Origin: Hyphomonadaceae bacterium
Lineage (GTDB): Bacteria; Pseudomonadota; Alphaproteobacteria; Caulobacterales; Aquidulcibacteraceae
NCBI GenBank assembly: GCA_022841905.1
Contig: JALHQO010000011.1
Span: 1-64,000, forward strand
DNA length: 64,000 nucleotides
Direction of reading: 5' to 3'
Shown: positions 62,819 to 64,000 of the stretch, one piece after another
Layout of the letters: each line of letters begins with the position of its first letter
How positions within the stretch are numbered: position 1 is the first letter of the stretch
The notes under the pieces: generated by a model
Databases searched by the model: none
What the model was told of the DNA's origin: nothing
The model's input: only the letters and a program-made list of their open reading frames with translations
Translations under genes and position numbers: made by a program

Positions 62819-64000
62819 GTTGTCGTGGGCGATGGGCTCGCCCATCAGTACCAGTTCTTCCGCGCCGGTTGGATGCACGGCGCACGTAATGTCCCACTGC
62901 GCTTTCGTCAGGCCTGCTTTCACTGCCACGGCGGCGAGCTGAATCTGTTCCGGGCTGTCGACACCGGCGATGTGGACCCCGAGCACGCGGTCGGTTTGCG
63001 TATCGACCACCATTTTCATCAGCACACGCTGCTCGTTCTGCGCGATGATGTGCTTCATCGGGCGGAAGGTGGTGCGGAAGACTTTGAGCTTGTGGCCTTT
63101 GGCACGCGCCTGCTCTTCGTTGAGCCCAACCGAGCCAACCGGCGGGCGCGAAAACACGGCGCTGGCGATGTCGGCATGATCGAAGGCCGTTGGCCGTCCG
63201 TGGAATTCGGTTTCCACGAACGCCATCGCTTCTCTGATGGCGACAGGCGTGAGGTTCACGCGATCGGTGACGTCGCCCACCGCCCAGATCGAGGGCACGC
63301 TGGAGCGGGAGAACTCATCGACGGCCACAGCGCCGCGATCGGTGAGGCGCACGCCGGCGGCTTCAAGCCCCATGCCGCTCGTGTTCGGTTCACGCCCGAT
63401 CGCCCACATGACATGATCGGCTTCGAGCTTCATCGAGTTGGAGAGTGAAACCAGTTTGCGGCCGTCGCTCAGCCCCGTCACCTCTTCTATGGTCGAGCCG
63501 CAAATGATCTTCACGCCGGTGCGCTCTAGATCGGCTTGAACGTGCGCGCGGATGTCGTGGTCGAAGCCGCGCAGAATGCGCTCGCCGCGATAGACGACCG
63601 TGGTCTCGACGCCGAGGCCGGAAAACACGGTGGCAAACTCCACCGCAATATAGCCGCCGCCGGCGATGACGATGCTGGCGGGCAAGTTTTCCAGCGTGAA
63701 AGCGTCGGTCGAGGTGATGCCGAACTCTTGGCCTTTGATCTCGCTAGGGCGCAGCGTGTGGCCGCCGACGGCGATCAGGATGCGCTCGGCGGTCACGGAA
63801 CGGCCCTCGCGCGTGAGGCGCACAGTGTGCGGATCAACGACGATGGCGCGGTCGTCGATCATTTCGACGGCGGCGGCTTCGAGGTTCTTGGCGTAGAGAC
63901 CCGAGAGCCGGTTCACTTCGTCTTGCACAGCGTCGCGCAAAGTCGGCCAATCGAAGCGCGCCCAATCGACGGTCCAGCCGAAGCCTTTGGCGTCGCGAAA
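62804..64000 (-). CDS. gor: Glutathione-disulfide reductase (partial, N-terminus outside)
   Basis: The last 399 codons of a pyridine nucleotide-disulfide oxidoreductase; the frame stays open to the window edge (FRDAKGFGWTVDWARFDWPTL). Visible parts: the end of the FAD domain (ILIAVGGHTLRPSEIKG), the NAD(P) loop IVIAGGGYIAVEFATVFSGLG, the FAD motif SIWAVGDVTDRVNLTPVAI, and the interface domain with catalytic His-Glu in AVHPTGAEELVLMG. VVYRGERILRGFD (Arg after the GxGxxA-type loop) fits NADPH use and the glutathione reductase group. The redox-active Cys pair lies outside the window. Confidence 0.92.
   Translation of the reverse strand, partial: FRDAKGFGWTVDWARFDWPTLRDAVQDEVNRLSGLYAKNLEAAAVEMIDDRAIVVDPHTVRLTREGRSVTAERILIAVGGHTLRPSEIKGQEFGITSTDAFTLENLPASIVIAGGGYIAVEFATVFSGLGVETTVVYRGERILRGFDHDIRAHVQADLERTGVKIICGSTIEEVTGLSDGRKLVSLSNSMKLEADHVMWAIGREPNTSGMGLEAAGVRLTDRGAVAVDEFSRSSVPSIWAVGDVTDRVNLTPVAIREAMAFVETEFHGRPTAFDHADIASAVFSRPPVGSVGLNEEQARAKGHKLKVFRTTFRPMKHIIAQNEQRVLMKMVVDTQTDRVLGVHIAGVDSPEQIQLAAVAVKAGLTKAQWDITCAVHPTGAEELVLMGEPIAHDNEAPA

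Overview
The window comes from a GC-rich alphaproteobacterium of the Caulobacterales/Hyphomonadaceae type. The 5' end of a 16S rRNA gene at the left edge carries the alphaproteobacterial form of the 27F site. Three marks of the stalked, asymmetrically dividing lineage are present: a holdfast-anchor operon hfaA-hfaB-hfaD, the division-site ATPase gene mipZ, and an spmX-like gene (lysozyme fold, linker, two C-terminal membrane helices). No phage, IS element, integron or CRISPR array is visible. Genes are packed tightly, many with 4-bp stop/start overlaps (ATGA, GTGA, TTGA).

Layout. 1-1.0 kb: 16S 5' end with promoter and boxA leader, all on the minus strand. 1.0-3.2 kb: CBS-domain protein and a DUF2157/GDYXXLXY membrane pair. 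3.4-5.9 kb: hfaABD. 6-13.4 kb: cysE, Nudix hydrolase, nitroreductase, two divergent TorF-type porins, SDR, queF, DUF998, HMG-CoA lyase, TRIC channel. 13.4-20.4 kb: tRNA-Leu(UAA), GNAT, CinA-like protein, thioesterase, rpmG (missing from the ORF track), Nudix, HIT, clpS-clpA, phasin. 20.7-28.3 kb: DD-carboxypeptidase, DnaJ-like protein, mipZ with a CtrA-type box, panC, a 776-bp gap, a small conserved protein, a large anchored protein, and tryptophan dioxygenase/kynureninase. 28.3-34.5 kb: an eight-gene minus-strand run that starts with a TIR-TM-TM-TIR protein. 34.6-38.1 kb: cNMP-patatin protein and three tandem paralogous lipoproteins. 38.6-38.9 kb: a 23-codon ORF behind a perfect Shine-Dalgarno sequence inside a foldable RNA. 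39-46.9 kb: DUF3008 protein, spmX with a sigma54-type promoter, BlaI/BlaR1-type pair with twin operators, mgtE, CsoR-type repressor with a His-rich outer-membrane protein, GST and DoxX. 47-64 kb: GIY-YIG protein, tRNA-Leu(GAG), FliN-like protein, lipB, two sensor kinases, pectinacetylesterase-like lipoprotein, Fur-controlled siderophore receptor, arr, pccA, GH5 glycosidase, a coding sequence with an embedded palindromic repeat, a ParA-family ATPase, two domain-shuffled exported paralogues, and gor running off the right edge.

How the genes work together. Housekeeping clusters alternate with cell-cycle/polarity genes (mipZ, spmX, hfa) and small sensory or stress modules with readable operators (BlaI, CsoR, Fur, CtrA, sigma54). 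HMG-CoA lyase, a methylglutaconyl-CoA-hydratase-like crotonase and PccA would fit branched-chain/odd-chain acyl-CoA degradation although they are unlinked. The most unusual items are the structured mini-ORF at 38.7 kb, the two-TIR membrane protein at the head of a coupled operon, the lipoprotein triplet, and the palindromic repeat read through in frame at 60.2 kb.
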